Assembly (NCBI GenBank): GCA_000711775.1
Contig: ARYC01000191.1
Span: 1-64,000 of the forward strand
DNA length: 64,000 bases
Reading direction: 5' to 3'
Source of the DNA: Oxytricha trifallax
Taxonomy: Eukaryota > Ciliophora > Spirotrichea > Sporadotrichida > Oxytrichidae
In this document: piece by piece, positions 1 to 11,007 of the stretch
How the letters are laid out: the number at the start of each line of letters is the position of its first letter
Position numbering within the stretch: the first letter of the stretch is position 1
Made by a program: the position numbers and the translations under genes
Notes under the pieces: model-generated
What the model was told of the DNA's origin: nothing
What the model saw: only the letters and a program-made list of their open reading frames with translations
The model's database searches: none

Positions 1-814
1 GATCAATGGATCAAATCATAGGGAGAGTCGGAAGATTACAAAGAAAAGGGACTTACAAATTGATGATTTACAAGCAAGGTTCAAAGGAAACGATTGATTA
101 AGTAGTGAGTCTATAGTAGCAAATTATTGAAAATCAGAATCATGTTAGACTTGCAGAATTATAGCAAACTTTGGCAAACCGCAAAGAGTAAAATGATCAA
201 ATTTGTTAGGAGCAACAAGAAGTTGTCCTAGAACAGAATTAATGTCAAAAAAAACCTGCAAAAATAAAATAACCAAAATAGGAAGATGATGGATAATTAA
301 AGCGGAAGAGTGTGAAGAAAGTAATTGTAGAGGTGCTGAGCATAGTTAATCAGAGAATGAATCTTAGAGCATTATTAGTAAGGAACAACAGCTCCCTACG
401 GTATCTCTGACTCTAGAAAACTTCGATTCAAAAGAAACAATAGACGCTTTCCTTGTCGAACAAAGCTTAATCGACAGATTATAAAAGAAAAAAAATTCAG
501 GAAAATCTCTCTCTGCTCAGAGACTTCTAACCGAAATGGAAGATGAAGCCAGTTTTAAAATGAAATAAAATGGTGGTCGAAGTATTTAGTGTACTCCTAA
601 AAAAAGAGACATCAAGCTCAACTATAAAACAAAGGCAGAATGTGTAGAAAAGGTTGACCAAGCACAATGTAATCAAATTAAGCAATGTCTCAAGGAGAAT
701 CTTATTTACAAACAATAAGAATAGAAGAAGTTTAAGATTCCTTCCGTAAACAACTTAAGAAAAAGGACCCACTCAGAGAAGTAGGCTATGGATGATGTTT
801 AAAGTCTAAATTGA
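1..814 (+). pseudogene. SecA-like ATPase, C-terminal end (copy 1)
   Basis: With TAA/TAG as Gln, the frame containing position 6 begins MDQIIGRVGRLQRKG. This aligns with QIIGRIGRLNTKG of the copy at 42299-45680, the SecA motif VI region (GRxGR). The frame ends at TGA 408-410. The homologous charged tail continues in another frame from about 345 to TGA 812-814, so at least one frameshift is present. The tail is Gln/Lys-rich, as in copy 2. The upstream helicase core lies outside the window. It is read as a dead remnant. It converges on the accessory gene at 930-1816. Confidence 0.75.
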
Positions 815-929
815 AAATTTGACATTATTTTGTCAACTTGAAGTAACGAATCAAAGCTCAATCTTATCGAGCAAAGAGGATTGAGTAATTTTTGATAAAG
901 TGAGATTAAAACTTTTTAAATTTATTGTT

Positions 930-1816
930 ATTCTAAGTCATAGATGCATTTAAAATCATAGCATTCTATCATTCTAGTTTCCGTCTCTAATTCTTCCTTC
1001 ATCATCTATAACACCTCTTTCATGCAACTAGTGGACTAGCGATTTTCGTATTCGTGGCACAGGACTCGTTCATTTTACATCCATTCTGAATATGGTTGAA
1101 TTCATCAACGCCTTATGTTATGTTTTCTACAGGGGTATCTCTAAGCTTGCCTCGTGCCATTCGCACGCTTGCTCTTTCTCGCTTTTAAACCTCTTTCAGA
1201 AGCTCAATTTGCTCTTCGCTTTACTCTGTGATGTCTCATTAAATCAGCATAGAGACTGGAGTCGTACCCTGTATAGAATGACAGTGAATGTAAATACAGC
1301 ATAAATATTTACCACTAAAGTTGAGTGAGTTAGACAAAGTATCTGCAAACTCCGGCCTCATGTGAACCAATAGATTCTAAGACTAATCAAGCTTATGGCG
1401 CCTTTTAAATTTTGCACCATGTATCATTTGATTCACGCCGTCTTTATCAAGTGAGAGAAGGACATCGCAAATCCACCTTTTATCAAGATGCAACCAGTCG
1501 CATTAATCTGGGAGGTATTTGAGCAAGCTAGGTTTTCCTTTAGCGTAATCTAAAAAATCGTCAGCTGTAAGACCTTCAATTTGAGGGACAGCTGCTATCA
1601 TTATTTCTGACCTTTTCAAATACTATAATTGATGAATAAAATTTGTTCATACCTCTTTTTCTCCAGTAATTATGCTCTTGAAAAAGTAAATGTTGGAACA
1701 GTTAATCTTTGGAAGGTATGCACCACACTCTTAAGTCAAGAAATCGTAAGCTCTTTCTTGCTCCCTATTTTTTCTTTAACTTAGTTGACATTTATGCCTT
1801 GAAGTGAATTCTCCAT
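930..1816 (-). pseudogene. transposon accessory gene (copy 1)
   Basis: Minus-strand gene starting at ATG 1816, homologous to the intact accessory gene at 45811-46607. Shared blocks include GINV, SKKEL, a PQIEGLT-type stretch, a DFLDYA-type stretch, and LP.xxDWxHLD followed by WICD. Two short introns are inferred, 1623-1652 (30 nt) and 1269-1312 (44 nt, GTAAAT...CAG). The second is at the same protein position as the intron of copy 2. A frameshift near 1755 and loss of frame after the second intron mark decay. I do not recognise the family. In copy 2 the product ends in a basic stretch followed by a coiled coil, which would suit a DNA- or transposase-binding partner; that is inference. Confidence 0.7.
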
Positions 1817-2018
1817 TCTAAACTAATTGTTCAATTGAAACTGATATTCCTACCTTCTCTCTCTTGAGGAACTTGTAGCAAAAATATATTTATTAATTAT
1901 TATTAATAAATTTCTAAATTAAGGCAAATATGTCCTCCCTAAATTACTTACTATATAGATTAATCCTTCTCTCCACAAGTGAATTAATTTTCTGTCCAAT
2001 ATTTATATTCTATTTAAT

Positions 2019-3647
2019 ATGGAACTGAGGCAGCAAGATTTGCGTTAATTTTTCCAAACGCTCGATGAAAGATCCGGAATTTTAGATTAAGAGGTAGAGG
2101 AATAAAATTCAGAGTCCTAAGCCACATAAGACATCATTAACCGTGATTCTACATCGAGATCAACTGTTTTGTTAACTGGAGTTGCTGTTAGTCCAGAGGA
2201 TGTTGCATTTGACGACTACAACTACAGCATGATTGAGACTTACACTTAGCTTAAAATTTTAAAATTCTGAACCTGGCTAGTGCAATACATTGCTTATTGA
2301 TCCGAGACTTGTTTTAGCAGATTTGGGGCTGAGCATTTATTGAAAATCTGCATTATCTTCAAGCCAAATATTCTAGGTGTTAAAGGATACTTGCGACTTG
2401 ATATTTTAGCACAAACCCAATCCAAAGTTAAGTATAAATAAGAGCAAGAACTTCTCTAAACTTTTTGAAAGTGCGCGATTAATATTAATGAAGAAGGCGG
2501 ATCTCTTCAATCAGAGACCAAAGCGCTAATGGAAATGCTGAATATTGATGATCCTATCCTCAGCACGCAAGATGCACCTGATCTGACTTTTAATTCTAGC
2601 AATACTATGACTCAAAGTTTGGACTTTAAAGTAGCAAGGCTTTATTTGGAGGAAGGCTGCTAAATAAAATCTTTGTCAAGAAGATTTAAATTTCCCACTA
2701 GCCGAGTAAAAAATTTCATTAGTAAAGCTAAGACTGAGGGATAGAATCCATCAATTAATGAAACTCCAAAGTCCAGACGTATTCCAAGTTGCCTCCATAA
2801 ATTTCTCATTTCATATTTAACAGATAAAACTAAGTTCCCTTCAATAGAGTAGTTGAAAAACCTTTTATTTAAAAAGTTTAGTATAAAAGTTTCAAGAGTG
2901 TGGCTCACTTCGCTGGTAAAGAAGGAATTAAATCTTAGTTACACGAAAGTCTATAACTTAGATCCCAGGTCAAATCTATTGAAACAGAAGCTCTTAAGAT
3001 AGCTTTCTTCCAAAGCATTTGTGGAGTAGCTCAAATCAGGGAAAACTATAATTAACATTGATGAAAGTAGTTTATAGCAATTTAACAATTCTAGAATGTC
3101 CTGGGGTTACAAAGGGAAAAAAACATTTTGCACTCGTCTAATTCGCATAAATTAAGTCAGTATAATTGCTGCTGTTTCAAATCGCGGTGATGTCTTCTTC
3201 ACTGTCAATTCAGGTGGGAACAACAGTTAAACGCTTATTTAGTTTGTTTATAAGCTTTGCTAGCGTCTGGATCAAGAGAATAATGATTGGAGAGAGCATA
3301 CAGTTATAATGCTTGACAATGCGACATACCCCCGCAGTAGAATTACAATCTCAACGTTGAAAGCTCTTAGAGTCCCACTGATGTTCTTAGGCCCCTATCA
3401 ATTTGATTTAGCCCCTATCGAGAAGTTGTTTGTATTTGTTAAAAAACATCTCAGTTTCCCGGATGGATAATTTGATCGACTTAGGTAATTACAGCTTCAT
3501 TCGTGTTTATTTTCATTTAGGGCAAGAGAAAATTTGATTATTAAAGTAGCTAGCATGATCTCAAAGCTCAATTTTTCATGGGTGTGCAAATCCTTCTTAA
3601 CTTCTCTATCTCACGCCCCAAAATATATTTTAATGCAAGAAATTTGA
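2019..3647 (+). pseudogene. IS630/Tc1/mariner-type DD34E transposase (copy 1)
   Basis: The start ATG 2019 matches the start of the intact copy at 46768 (both begin ME.. with a Gln-rich segment). The catalytic core reads NIDES (first Asp), VIMLDNATY (second Asp) and LAPIEK (Glu), with 34 residues between the second Asp and the Glu. An N-terminal helix-turn-helix region precedes it. The N-terminal third changes frame about three times between 2260 and 2490, so the copy is dead. A 36-nt intron (3485-3520, GTAATT...TTTAG) near the C-terminus restores the frame to TGA 3645-3647. Copy 2 has an intron at the equivalent place, which supports the homology. Confidence 0.85.
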
Positions 3648-3650
3648 TAA

Positions 3651-4709
3651 AATCACATTTACTTCCACTTTAAATTGAATCTTTTTATGTTGCTAATGAT
3701 AATTGCTTAAATTAACAGTATTCTTGACTTTGATCCACCACTTTCATTCATGCAACTACTATTGCTTTAAAATTTAGTTGGTTGCTTAAATTTGTGTAGC
3801 ATCTCAGAGATTCTTTAATTATTGGGGTGATTTGTTATTATTTTGATTGCTTAATAAATTATTACCAAAAAATTCATCCTATTTAGTAAATACTTGAGCT
3901 TCTTCTGATTATTGTTCAGTTATTATTTCCTTTTAAATCGTGAGCTAATCATTGATATCTTATTTAGCTCTTGAATGAGGTCTCTAAATAAAAATGATTA
4001 AACTTAAGAACATTTTAGTCGTAAATTTTATTTTTGTACTTACATTTACAAAATTTTTTAAAGATTGCCAAAAAAAGCTTTCCCTTAATCTTTAGTAGAT
4101 TTTTTTTAATAAACTCTCCATCTAAAGGTGTTAAATCTTCATAGTAAATATTAAATCCATTGATTAAAAATTAAGACTTATTGTTGAGAAAACCATTAAT
4201 TAGAAAGACTTGAGCGTGCCTTATATTTAAATTTCTCCTATTCAAATATGATTAAATCACATAAAAATAAAATAATACAGCTAATCAGTAGTCAATATTT
4301 AGTAAATACCATAATATTTACTCTGCAATAAAAATTTAACTTACCAAATAATTTTGTAGAAAAATATCCATAATCATTGTAAATACCAGTATCTCTCATT
4401 CATGTAACACACCCCACTCTAAACTTAAAGTATTATTTATGAACAATTTATAATTCCTAAGAATAATAATTCTTGAGCTGTTTATTATTGATATACGATT
4501 TTTATTATACTTTACAGAATTGTTATTAGCCAATCTTAAATGCTTGAATCAGTGCCAATCTACTCAAGTTATAGTTATTCTTAGCCAGTTTTTTTATCCA
4601 AAGTGAGAGAGGGTGTTTACTTCAACATAGTTATTTGATAACTTGTAATTTGAATTTTATTTGACGTTAGGATATTTATTGTGTTTACAAGCTCCACTGA
4701 AAACCATCA
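3651..4709. other. AT-rich stretch without recognisable gene
   Basis: Very AT-rich sequence downstream of the decayed transposase. No frame with coding character was seen on either strand. It may hold the unrecognised right end of transposon copy 1. Confidence 0.5.
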
Positions 4710-4931
4710 ATGATGGAAACAGAGTTGCAAGCAACTCTTGATCAGCAGAGCACCCCAGTGTCTTTAAGACACAACAGCCAGAACCAGCTTGCGGGGTCAA
4801 GTTGGCTCGCAAAACTCTAATACTTCATCAATGACTTGTCATTCTAGGATCCTAAATAATTGAAATTAATAATTATAACCATTAAAAATTACCTAATGTT
4901 TCTTTCCTGTTCACATTTAAGAGATCCCTGA
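4710..4931 (+). CDS. short coding-looking segment, possible macronuclear-destined piece
   Basis: An ATG-started frame (MMETELQATLDQQS...) with clearly higher GC content than its surroundings, about 50 codons of balanced composition to the motif FINDLSFQDP. The frame then runs into AT-rich sequence and reaches TGA 4929-4931. The GC contrast suggests a somatic exon or MDS. A GATCC repeat, at about 4850 and again just before the TGA, could be a pointer that would end the protein at QDP. That is weak because the repeat is only 5 bp. No family recognised. There is no evidence that it joins the downstream methyltransferase gene. Confidence 0.4.
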
Positions 4932-5206
4932 AAATTCAATTCTTTTCTAAAACTTTTATTAAATAATAAATAAAACAAAACTTACGTATTTTTAGTTTAA
5001 AAATAATTTTATTTACAATCTTATTTGTTGAATTATTGCTTTTAGAGAAAAAAATTATATCATCCATAATTTAAAATCTTAGATTGAACTAGTTTAATTA
5101 ACTTTATTTTGAGAGAGGAAAAGTTTTGAATATTCAAAAGATATTTTGCAAAACTTATTATATACACTATTTTATATAAAAATAAATAATAATAGTAACT
5201 TTAGAC
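4932..5206. other. AT-rich spacer
   Basis: No coding signal seen. It precedes the start codon of the MT-A70 gene and may contain its promoter. Confidence 0.4.
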
Positions 5207-7012
5207 ATGAACATAATCCACACTCAAACTGATGAAATTAATAATTAATTAACAGATAGTCAATTTCTAAGCTTTGCTGATCTATGCTTAAGATCAATAG
5301 ATGAAAAGGGCCAATTAAAAATAGTTAAATTTATTGGCAATAAAGTTTAACACTAACACGATAATTAGATTCAGTCTACAATTTGCACTAATGACTCAAT
5401 AGATCATTTAATTGATCCAATTTAAAAAATTCAAAAAATAATATTGAAAGATATTGGGAAGCGTTCATACTAGCCTTCAAAAGATTATAGATAAAATACT
5501 CAAATTTCTAATGAGACAAAAATTGATATTTAAGTATTGAATTAATCATAAACTATTTAATAGCAAGAACCTAAATTGAGCCAGAGTGGAAATAAGGGAT
5601 ATTGTGTATCCGAGCTTAGCAGCTTGATTTTTAGGAATTAGAATTAAAATGTAAAATCCAAAAGTAGAAAAATAAACTTATTTGACAATGTGCCAAAACT
5701 TAAATACAAATATGGCTTCTCAAACTCCCAAGTTGATTAACTCAGATGAAACTTTAAAAGTGTTAGTGAGTTTAAATTATGGTTTACTAGTTTTAAAAAG
5801 AGTCACAGTCCAATAATTGGGTGGGAAAAAAATAGGCCGAATATAAAAGTCGCTAGACTATTAAAAGAGGAGGTTTACAAAATATTATTAATTTTGATAG
5901 TGTTCAGGAGTCATACAAAATATGCGATAATAAATGGTTTAATTAATAAAAAAAATAATCTGTTGGAGTTGAAAAATAAACAGTAACTAGATGCAAAGAT
6001 AAAGATTGCCATAAACAGAAAAAGCAACTGAAAAACAAATTGAACAGAATAAAATTAGAACTATAATTTAAAACTAACTTTAAGAATGAAAAAGAATTTT
6101 CATTTGAGAAGTTTTATGCTAATTTAGAAAAAGTATTCACTGAAAAATTAGAGACTCTTAAAGTGGAAAATATTGCTCTAAGAAAAGAGCTTGATGGAAA
6201 AGTTCAAACTTTATTACTGAATGATATTGTATGCAAAAAGAGAATAAGAAAGCAATTAAAAAAAGCAGAAAAGTACGAAACTGTAAACTCAAAGAAAAAG
6301 TAGATTCTTCATCCTTATGATTTACTAAATGAATAAGATATGAAAATCAAGAAGAAAAAATGGGGGTGGCTAAGGTATAACAATAAATAATAATAGTATT
6401 AAGGATGCGTTAAAGATAAGAGGCTGTGGGACTCATTATGCAAGAGGAACAAAAAGAATGAATTAGGCAACAGATTTGATGGGATTCTTAGTGACAGCCC
6501 TTGGGATGAGACTGCTTTAGAATTAGGTTACTCAGTTATGAAAGATAAAGAAATATTTGAATCAATTCCACTAAAGAAATTGCAAAAGAATGGATTTTTA
6601 TTTATATGGGTAACCAACAAGAAATTTGAGGTCACACTAGAATATTTAAAATAAAACAATTACAAAAGAGTCGAATTAATTGTTTGGATTAAGCTTAGTG
6701 AGGATTTATCAATCTATCAAGGAATTGGCTACTTTCTATAGCATAATTGTGAGTTTTGAATTGTTGCAAAATCTAATGAAAGATTCGAGAAGCTCAAAGA
6801 AAGGACTCTAACTCACAACCTACAGAATGTTATAATTGAAAAAGTAAGAAAAGGCAGTCAAAAGCCAGATCAACTTTATGACATAATGGAAAAAATGCTC
6901 CCAAAAAGTAGATTTTTAGAAATTTCTCAAGACCACACAATAGCAGGGATAAATTTACTTCGGTAGGTAATGAATCAATAACATATTTAAACACAGAGAT
7001 AGTTGAAAACAA
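5207..7012 (+). pseudogene. MT-A70-family adenine methyltransferase, damaged
   Basis: The C-terminal half is an MT-A70 domain. It contains DSPW at 6493-6504 (usual motif DPPW), FLFIWVTN, LIVWIK, a H-N-C-E segment and a KPDQLYDIMEKMLP segment typical of the family. MT-A70 enzymes transfer a methyl group from SAM to N6 of adenine in RNA or DNA. Ciliate members (MTA1 type) methylate DNA. The N-terminal ~180 residues are Gln/Asn-rich and unrecognised. In-frame TGA occurs at 5747-5749 and 6757-6759, and the frame shifts near 6029, so it is probably a pseudogene. Both TGAs sit where Trp or Cys would be plausible. The end is given as the end of recognisable similarity. Confidence 0.7.
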
Positions 7013-7269
7013 ATGAAGCAGTCCAATTTTTACTAACTACATTTTTCCCTCTTATTTAATAATTTAAATTTTCAATTGATATATTCTCTACAATAAATAT
7101 TGTATTTCTCATTATAAATTACTTAAAAATCGTATCTATTTTCACTTACGGGGTTTTAAATAAAAGAATATAAATATCAACCATGAAAATAATAAATTAC
7201 ATTGAATCTAACAACAAGAAACCCTAATCTTTAACATTCCCCTCATCTTTCAAAACACATATAAATTCA

Positions 7270-7613
7270 TCAAGGGATTTTAGGATTTTGATTTTCTTCT
7301 TGAGTTGTAGTTGAGTAAAGAAGTGAATACTATCGCTCTTAATAATGAAATTAAAATTCGAATAGATTGGCATCGCATCATGAATTATTCATATTTGGAT
7401 CTTTTATTTCGAATATAATTGAGAACCATATCATATATCTTAATAAATGGTATTAATTTTCTGGAAATTCATAGCTAAAATATTGTCACGAAACATGCAA
7501 TTACCAAAGCCGCTTGCATTTTGGAGTGTCAAACTTTATTAATCAATATATTTTCAAGTTTTATTAATTTCTTCGAGATCATCTTATTTAAACTCATCAA
7601 TATTATTGAAATT
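7270..7613 (-). CDS. 3' part of an unrecognised gene, candidate somatic gene with one IES
   Basis: Minus-strand reading gives a coding-like segment (7613 to about 7438) that includes TLQNASGFGNCMFRDN. It continues, if 7346-7446 is removed between two copies of TTATTAAGA (9 bp), into a polar tail ending NQNPKIP and TGA 7270-7272. The join is in frame. One in-frame TGA near 7568 (EINKT*KYID) is unexplained; it may be decay, or another small unremoved segment. Upstream exons are not identified. Function unknown. Confidence 0.4.
7346..7446 (-). other. putative IES (101 bp) with 9-bp pointer TTATTAAGA
   Basis: AT-rich segment between TTATTAAGA copies (on the + strand 7337-7345 and 7438-7446). Its removal keeps the minus-strand frame open to a natural stop. 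The repeat is AT-rich, so coincidence is possible. Confidence 0.4.
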
Positions 7614-8155
7614 TTACTAGATGTTTGCGTTACTTAAATTATAAGGATTTTAAATAAATTCAAATTAATCCAAATAATCTTTTGACAAGTAAGTATTTAT
7701 TAAAACAGGTTCCTCATTTTAATCTTAATTTTCGTAATCTTAGTATTCTTTGGATAATTAATCTTAAAGTTTTTTTTAATATAATTTTATATTTTTTATC
7801 TTACATATGCATTATTATCAACATTCATTTAGTTGTATTAATCATCAATTTGTTAAATTGCTGAGTAAAAATCAAAATCAGTAAGAGATATTTTATCTCA
7901 TTTTTCTTTTAATATTTTTTATTAGATTTTGTGATAATGAATAAAATTTGGAAATATATTTAAAGTATAAAAGTTAAATTAAATTGTAACTTTATATTAA
8001 TATTCATTTAACATTTTAAGTTATTGTATATTTTAAAAATAATTGCTAAAATAATGTTTGAAAAAAACTGATCAAATAAATTAAATAATAATAATTTATA
8101 AAATATTTGATTAATTAATTAAAAGAAAATCAATTAGCAAATTAAAGGCGGGAAA
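7614..8155. other. AT-rich stretch
   Basis: No convincing gene. Hydrophobic short frames here follow from base composition. The last ~40 bases before 8156 resemble the leader of the protease gene at 13246. Confidence 0.4.
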
Positions 8156-9254
8156 ATGGAGCAAGGAAAGTAGCCAACCAATGAGCAAAGGGATCACCAG
8201 TTTACAACGTAGATTTAGGGAAAACAGAGAAAAAAAGTTCTCAACAAACATTTGAAAAATACTTTGAAAATTAAATCTAAACTCCTAAAATTCGACATTT
8301 TAACACCAAAATGTTTAGTTAGAATATGATAGCTTCAAAAAAATAAACAAATTTTCGGTCTAGAGTGACAATAGCCGACAGCTTGAGTTTTATCAACCAG
8401 TAAGAGAAGCTGAAAGATGGGTTAGAAGGGATGAGAAATTTGCGCAGAAATAAAGGTCCAAGAGGAGGGAGTAGATTATCAACAATAAAAGGAAACTAAA
8501 TGCAAAGACAATTGAATTCATAATCTGCCTGTTAAATGTAAGATGATTAAACTTTAAACTAAAGTAAGTTTAGCTGATGAAGGAAATAGAAGGCAAAAAT
8601 CCTGACTATGTAGGATTAATAGAAACTAGAATTCACAGATTGAAAGGGGTCTAGCAAAGACATTGCATAAACACAACTTGCCAGAAACGGTGGAGTAATA
8701 GTGCTAAATAGTAGAAAATACTAATTGAAAACAGTAAAAACATTAAAATAATTTGTAACATGGATGATATTAAATGTGGGAAGATTCCTACTGCACGTGA
8801 TCACGACTTATATCCCCCATACTGGAATGATGATGTTAAAGAACTGCAAAATCGATTAATATTCATGATCAAATCTCTGAAACAGAAGTGTTAGAAACAG
8901 AGAATTATAGTCATTGGGGGATTTTAAGTTCCACATAAAGGAACTAGGATGAGAAAAATTAAAGAAGGTCAACAAGAAAACATTCAAGAGGGAGTGGAAA
9001 CTCATTCAAGAGGATATCGGCTAAGCAAGATATTCTCAACTGTAGAAACATTAAGCTGGGATGAGCTAAATGAGACAAACAGACCACAAATTATTTTAAG
9101 TCAAGCTTAAGTTGAAATATCAAGATAACGACTATAAGTTGGCGGATAAGGAGAGAACAATAAGAATATCAGACATTAGAAAGCAGTGTTGGAAGACATT
9201 CATAGAGGAAGGGAGAGAGCTAACACTAGAAATTCTAGATAGACCGATTCAACA
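8156..9254 (+). pseudogene. LINE ORF2, APE-like endonuclease part
   Basis: From ATG 8156 the frame breaks near 8330, then reads through NPDYVGLIETRIH (8595-8633), which resembles the APE motif with the catalytic Glu. Further on comes IIVIGGFQVPH, corresponding to the I-GDFN motif of APE endonucleases with Asp-Asn replaced. The domain would nick target DNA to prime reverse transcription. The altered second motif and frameshifts (about 8330, 8550 and 9150) indicate a dead copy. The last codons before the nested insertion (GRELTLEILDRPIQ) continue in frame at 11008. Confidence 0.6.
9243..9254. repeat. left target-site duplication ACCGATTCAACA
   Basis: Twelve identical bases occur here and at 10996-11007, flanking the nested retroposon. 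The interrupted LINE frame is restored across them. Confidence 0.75.
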
Positions 9255-9378
9255 TTATTAAATTAAAAAAGAGCGAAATGCCCAACCTCAATTCACATTA
9301 AAGGGAACACATAAAGCACTGTGTGAGGACCCACAACTTCATAGAAATAGTTAGCTAAGTATACAGCATTATCACTGA

Positions 9379-10734
9379 TCGCCTCGAGTGGGGTTAGATC
9401 ACAGTTGGTAAACTGCTTTTCATACTAAGATCCATAATCTAACACGATCTAGACGACTCTTCAAAAATCAGATACCAAAGCTCCCTAATTAGTGCTAGAC
9501 TAGTACATAGAGACTACATATCTGGGAACCTACTAGAACTGTATAACCAACTAGGCTACTCATTTCAACTCAATAACAAGCACATAATCATCCCACACAA
9601 CCTACAATCACCATAGACACCACAGACTAAATTATCAACATCAAACAAGGAACTAAGATCTAACCACTAACCAAGAACTCAGAAGCACCATCATCTCCAC
9701 TGCCAAATAGCCCACCAGCTGGCCTACAATATAGTATAATAGACATACCGATTAGGAGGCAAGAGTCCTTAGACCAAGAGGAAATATACATGAATAACTA
9801 CATGGATGTCTACTCTAGTAATAGAGGCAGCAAACCTGGTGACCTAACCACACCATCTCTTTCCTCCGGAGATTATGAATCCGTAGAGGAAGTCACAGAC
9901 TGGGAAGATGAAGATTCCAAAGACTTAAACTTTATCGACTAACCTACCGATCAGAACCGACCAGATATTAGAGACTACAATTTAAATACGTGGAGTACCC
10001 ACCTATTTGATAACTAAATTTAAATTTAATACCACCTACCCAATAATTAATCATTAATAATTAACAAACAACAATGATTCACTATTTTTTAATTTAATGA
10101 AAATTTTCAAAAATAATTTTATAAATTAGGGCTACTCAGAATAATGTATTTTTTGAGATTTTTATTTGTGGGGGACCTTGACGAAGAGATGAAAGAAGTC
10201 AATAATGCAGTATCCGCTATGGATGCCTACGTTGAAAGTAGACAGCCTGGAAACAAGATCCCCATTAATCAATGGAAGAAGATGTTTGAATGCAGGGAAT
10301 CAACACTTACCCTCACAGTCAGAGTTGTTTACACAGAACTCTATACAAAGATACAAAAAATCTACTTGGCTACTAACAAAGTACTTTCAGACATTGACTT
10401 AACCACCGACGACCTACTTTCTCAACTATAAGAAAACTAATACAAATTCACCAACAACAACAAACAGGTAATGATAGGTGAAGTGACCACTAGAGGGGTC
10501 AAATCATTACTAACAGTCATGCTCAAGAACAATTAAATGAACTCCGAATCCATCCAACTATTCGATGGCGACTATGACCTGATGTCTAACACATTTAAGT
10601 TCTAATTCAAATGCCTAACCAAATAGTCAGGCTTCATTAAGAATGATCTAGTTTTACTTATTACTACCACCTTCAAAGATCATATATATAAACTAATGTC
10701 TTATAATTTAACATTTATGAAAACCAACTCATGA
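9379..10734 (+). CDS. retroposon ORF, unrecognised, interrupted by IES-like segment
   Basis: TGA-free frame from just after TGA 9376-9378. The first part is Pro/Thr/Gln-rich and then acidic (SLSSGDYESVEEVTDWED). It continues after removal of 10010-10168 into LFVGDLDEEMKEVNNAVSAM and on to TGA 10732-10734, giving 399 codons counted from 9379. No start codon is assigned. Composition and position suggest an ORF1/gag-like nucleic-acid-binding protein of a retroposon, but no motif proves it. The second part looks alpha-helical. Confidence 0.5.
10010..10168 (+). other. IES-like insert (159 bp) with pointer TATTTG
   Basis: AT-rich segment between TATTTG at 10004-10009 and TATTTG at 10163-10168. Removing it with one repeat copy fuses THLF to VGDLDEE without frame loss. 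Size, AT content and short direct repeats fit hypotrich IESs. Confidence 0.55.
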
Positions 10735-10751
10735 GAATCCCTAGATCAAAA

Positions 10752-10865
10752 ATGGAGGATGATTTCGTAGTCATCTCAAGACCCGGGAAGAAATACAACA
10801 GAGGAGGTAAGAAGCCAAAACAATACAACAACAAGAAAATAAGAAGACCCAAGAAACAGAGATGA
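10752..10865 (+). CDS. short basic ORF near retroposon 3' end
   Basis: 37 codons from ATG 10752 (MEDDFVVISRPGKKYNRGG...) to TGA 10863-10865. It is rich in Lys/Arg/Gly/Asn in its second half, like an RNA-binding tail. It might be the C-terminal part of the preceding ORF after a frameshift. Function unknown. Confidence 0.35.
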   Translation: MEDDFVVISRPGKKYNRGGKKPKQYNNKKIRRPKKQR

Positions 10866-10973
10866 AATAGATATTGAGGAAAAGAAACTCACTGAACGAG
10901 TGAGCACGAAAGGACTTGATCCTTAACATTAATTATATACTCATAGGTCCTTGAGACCTAGATGTGAGTTAAT

Positions 10974-10993
10974 TATTATTATTATTATTATTA
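10974..10993 (+). repeat. (ATT)n retroposon tail
   Basis: About six ATT units directly before the right target duplication. LINE-mobilised elements often end in short A-rich or simple repeats. Confidence 0.7.
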
Positions 10994-10995
10994 AA

Positions 10996-11007
10996 ACCGA
11001 TTCAACA
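10996..11007. repeat. right target-site duplication ACCGATTCAACA
   Basis: Second copy of the 12-mer at 9243-9254. Confidence 0.75.

Larger units (their letters stand above)
1..3650 (+). mobile_element. SecA/DD34E transposon, copy 1 (partial, decayed)
   Basis: This is the right-hand part of an element whose fuller copy lies at 41491-51931. The order and orientation of three genes are the same: SecA-like ATPase (+), accessory gene (-), DD34E transposase (+). The window starts inside the ATPase gene, so the left end is missing. All three genes carry frameshifts, so this is an old, inactive copy. I could not find the inverted repeat that should close it on the right. The end given is the transposase stop. 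Confidence 0.8.
9255..11007 (+). mobile_element. nested retroposon with (ATT)n tail
   Basis: A 1.75-kb insertion in the LINE, bounded by the 12-bp duplication ACCGATTCAACA and ending in an (ATT)n tract at about 10974-10993. Both features are typical of target-primed reverse transcription. It has higher GC than its surroundings and encodes one long frame plus a short basic one, with no reverse transcriptase. It is therefore probably a non-autonomous or 5'-truncated element mobilised in trans. It contains its own 159-bp IES-like interruption. Confidence 0.7.

Noticed and set aside
1092..1304. 70-codon plus-strand ORF
   Set aside because: Antisense to the accessory gene remnant at 930-1816, whose homologue in copy 2 is intact on the minus strand.
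7682..7864. 60-codon plus-strand hydrophobic ORF
   Set aside because: AT-rich, no coding contrast with its surroundings; the apparent membrane character follows from TTT/ATT codons.
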